From Bacillota bacterium (GTDB lineage Bacteria > Bacillota > Clostridia > Oscillospirales > Oscillospiraceae): a stretch of 14,784 nt of DNA. Every line of letters begins with the position of its first letter. Position 1 is the stretch's first letter. The stretch covers positions 1 through 14,784 of the forward strand of contig JAGFXS010000016.1 of NCBI GenBank assembly GCA_017861415.1, read 5' to 3'. Below, piece after piece: positions 12,610-14,784 of this stretch. The notes under the pieces are model-generated. The model was not told where the DNA came from. It was given only the letters and a program-made list of their open reading frames with translations, and made no database searches. The position numbers and the translations under genes are program-made.

Positions 12610-14784
12610 GCCTGCTCCTCCGTTGCAGTCTTCTTAGAGGTTCTCTTCACAGGGGTCTTTTTCTCACTCTTGGCGGTCCCGGATTTTTTCTCAGCTTTCG
12701 CCTCGACAGGTTTTTTTGCTGTCTTAGCATTGGCGGTCTTTTTGACGGCACCTGCCTTAGCGGCAGGCTTCTTTGCGGCAGACTTCTTAGCTGCAGACTT
12801 CTTAGCTGCAGGCTTTTTTGCTGCCGTCTTTTTGGCGGGCTTTGCTCCGGACTCAAGGGCCTGATCAGCACCGGTATCACCTGAGGGTTTCTCACTGCCC
12901 TCTGTTTTTTTCTTATAGCCGCCCCGCTTCTCCTCTGGGAGGAAAGCCTCACAATCCACATTGATACAAAATGGCTTTTTAAATCCTCTGCCGGACTTTT
13001 TGAACAGGTTCTGCCCGCATGACGGACAAACTTCTTTCACAGGGACATCCCAGGTCATAAAGTCACAGGCCCGGCCCAGCTTATCGCCGTTATGCTCACA
13101 GCCATAGTAGACATAGCCATTTCTGGAGGTCTTTTTCAAAATTCGTCCGCCGCACTTGGGGCATTTGCCCGGCATTTCTATCACAAGGGGCTTGGTGAAG
13201 GTACACTCCGGAAACCCGGGGCAGGCCAAAAAGCGCCCAAATCGTCCGGATTTGATCACCATCTGCTTGCCGCACAGGTCGCAAACCTCTTCGGACACCT
13301 CATCAGGCACCTTAATCCGCTCTCCGTCCAGGTCCTGCTCAGCCTTGGTAAGCTCGGCAGAGAACTTCCCATAGAAGTCCTCCAGCAACTTCTTCCAGTC
13401 CTCCTGACCATGCTCTACCTTGTCCAGATCCGCCTCCATGGTGGCAGTAAAGGTAAAATCGACAATGTCTGCAAACTTGTCCTTCATCAGTCCCGTGACC
13501 ACTTCACCCAAGGGAGTCGTGTGCAGATATTTTCCGTCCTTTACCACATACTCCCGGTCCAGAATGGTGGAGATGGTGGGGGCGTAAGTGGAAGGGCGAC
13601 CGATCCCCTTTTCCTCCAGGGCCCGGATGAGGGTGGCCTCGGTGTAACGGGTGGGCGGCTGGGTGAAGTTCTGGGTAGACTTGGTGTCGGCGCAGAGAAG
13701 GCCCTCCCCTTCCTGCAGATTGGGCAGGGGGGACTGAATCTCTGCCGTCTCCTCATCCTTGCCTTCCTCATAGACGGCAAGAAAGCCAGCAAATTTCACT
13801 TCTGATCGGCTTGCGCGGAATGTATAACCCGCGCTGGTGACCTCAATGCTTACGCTGTCATAGATGGCGGAAGCCATCTGGCTGGCCAGGAAGCGGCCCC
13901 AAATCAGCTTATATAATCTATATTGCTCTGTGGTAAGATCCTTTTTGACCTTTTCCGGTGTCAGTTGGATATCCGAAGGGCGGATGGCCTCGTGGGCATC
14001 CTGGGCGCCGGACTTTGTTTTATAATACCGGGGCTTATCGGGATAGTATTCCTGACCGTAACGACTGGTAATGAAGCCTCTGGCGTCTGCCATGGCCTCC
14101 TCGGAGATCCGCAAGGAGTCCGTTCTCATGTAAGTGATCAGACCCACAGTGCCCTCGTCCTGAATATCCACGCCCTCGTAGAGCTGCTGGGCAATGGACA
14201 TGGCGCGTCTGGGTGTCATATTCAGCTTCCTGGATGCCTCTTGCTGAAGGGTGCTGGTAATGAACGGAGGCGCCGGTGCACGGCTCTTATCTTGCCGCTT
14301 GATACCAGTGACAGAAAAGGAGGCCGCAGCAATCTCCGCCAGAATCCCTTCCACCTGCTCTTGGTCTTTCAGTTCAATTTTCTTATCCCGGCCATAGAAA
14401 TGTGTCTTAAACCGCCCAAGGTTCGGGGCGATGCGATCCAAGATGACATCCAGCGTCCAGTATTCCTCGGGAACAAAATTGCGAATTTCCTCCTCCCGCT
14501 CGGCCACCAGACGAGTTGCCACAGACTGGACACGCCCGGCGGAAAGCCCTCTGCGGATCTTCTTCCACAGCAGAGGCGAGAGTTGATAGCCCACAATCCG
14601 GTCCAAAATACGTCTAGCCTGCTGTGCGTCCACCAAGTTATTGTCGATGATTCGAGGGGCAGCTATACTCTCCTGAACCACCTTACGGGTAATCTCGTTG
14701 AAAGTGACGCGGTTGGGCTGGTCGTCGGGCAGGCCCAGGAGCTCCTTCAGATGCCAGGAAATGGCCTCACCCTCGCGGTCGGGG
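12606..14784 (-). CDS. topA: DNA topoisomerase I, 5' end outside window
   Basis: The frame is open to the right edge, so the first part of the Toprim domain is missing. The first visible residues are PDREGEAISWHL, the end of the Toprim active site. The catalytic tyrosine is in GLITYMRTDS (codon 14130-14132). Three four-cysteine zinc ribbons follow: CDLCGK...CPGFPEC, CPKCGG with its partner cysteines, and CPSCGQ...CINVDC, spanning about 13285 to 12930. The last roughly 79 residues (about 12845-12606) are a Lys/Ala-rich tail with repeats such as AAKKS and AAKKP, about one third lysine, like histone H1. The enzyme relaxes negative supercoils. The stop overlaps the trmFO start. Confidence 0.98.
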   Translation of the reverse strand, partial: PDREGEAISWHLKELLGLPDDQPNRVTFNEITRKVVQESIAAPRIIDNNLVDAQQARRILDRIVGYQLSPLLWKKIRRGLSAGRVQSVATRLVAEREEEIRNFVPEEYWTLDVILDRIAPNLGRFKTHFYGRDKKIELKDQEQVEGILAEIAAASFSVTGIKRQDKSRAPAPPFITSTLQQEASRKLNMTPRRAMSIAQQLYEGVDIQDEGTVGLITYMRTDSLRISEEAMADARGFITSRYGQEYYPDKPRYYKTKSGAQDAHEAIRPSDIQLTPEKVKKDLTTEQYRLYKLIWGRFLASQMASAIYDSVSIEVTSAGYTFRASRSEVKFAGFLAVYEEGKDEETAEIQSPLPNLQEGEGLLCADTKSTQNFTQPPTRYTEATLIRALEEKGIGRPSTYAPTISTILDREYVVKDGKYLHTTPLGEVVTGLMKDKFADIVDFTFTATMEADLDKVEHGQEDWKKLLEDFYGKFSAELTKAEQDLDGERIKVPDEVSEEVCDLCGKQMVIKSGRFGRFLACPGFPECTFTKPLVIEMPGKCPKCGGRILKKTSRNGYVYYGCEHNGDKLGRACDFMTWDVPVKEVCPSCGQNLFKKSGRGFKKPFCINVDCEAFLPEEKRGGYKKKTEGSEKPSGDTGADQALESGAKPAKKTAAKKPAAKKSAAKKSAAKKPAAKAGAVKKTANAKTAKKPVEAKAEKKSGTAKSEKKTPVKRTSKKTATEEQA
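12760..12845 (-). repeat. Degenerate repeats encoding AAKKS/AAKKP units in TopA tail
   Basis: Near-identical 15-base units (plus-strand core GCAGACTTCTTAGCT and variants) encode tandem AAKK(S/P/T) pentapeptides. About five consecutive units are visible. The two central units are almost identical at the base level, which suggests recent expansion by slippage. Confidence 0.75.

Noticed and set aside
12700..12845. Tandem repeats at the end of topA as a CRISPR-like or mobile repeat
   Set aside because: The repeats are in frame, encode AAKK units and have no spacers, so they are part of the protein tail.
13092..13805. 237-codon plus-strand frame inside topA
   Set aside because: It is antisense to the zinc-ribbon and core coding sequence of topA; there is no start signal or domain.

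Overview
This is a 14.8 kb stretch of core chromosome from a spore-forming Firmicute. A complete spoIIAA-spoIIAB-sigF operon, a T-box riboswitch in front of valS, AGGAGG-type ribosome binding sites and SigA-type promoters all point to the class Clostridia. The moderately high GC content and the two small unnamed proteins suggest an Oscillospiraceae-like gut lineage, but that placement is inference. I saw no insertion sequence, prophage, CRISPR array, tRNA or rRNA gene.

Left part, 1-1130: the 3' end of ssb is followed by rpsR, which ends in a strong hairpin. A second terminator-like hairpin and about 190 bases without a gene come next. A small gene for a 90-residue protein with a C-terminal membrane helix follows, closed by a bidirectional terminator. 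That terminator also serves the opposing gene at 1128-1487 (119 residues, charged helical protein of unknown function), which has a near-consensus promoter and a long leader.

Middle, 1823-8097 (plus strand): dus (tRNA dihydrouridine synthase) comes first. Then a consensus promoter drives a T-box leader with specifier GUC (valine) and an 11-bp terminator. The leader controls a two-gene unit: a YcxB-like membrane protein and valS. After the valS terminator comes the sporulation sigma-F operon. spoIIAB and sigF overlap by 4 bases, but spoIIAA and spoIIAB are separated by an unusual 135-base gap with alternative hairpins.

Right part, 8111-14784 (minus strand, read right to left): topA (5' end outside the window), trmFO, plsX, acpP, rnc and gluQ are co-directional with short gaps. 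topA and trmFO overlap by 4 bases. acpP has its own perfect-spacing SigA promoter in the plsX-acpP gap. A long hairpin lies between rnc and gluQ. gluQ converges on sigF with only 13 bases between them and no visible terminator.

Functionally the window is dominated by translation and tRNA biology (rpsR, dus, valS, trmFO, gluQ, rnc), with DNA maintenance (ssb, topA), fatty acid and phospholipid precursor genes (plsX, acpP) and forespore commitment (spoIIA operon). No clearly new multi-gene system is visible. The less ordinary points are the membrane protein under valine T-box control, the two unnamed small proteins, the spoIIAA-spoIIAB gap, the rnc-gluQ hairpin and the histone-H1-like tail of TopA.
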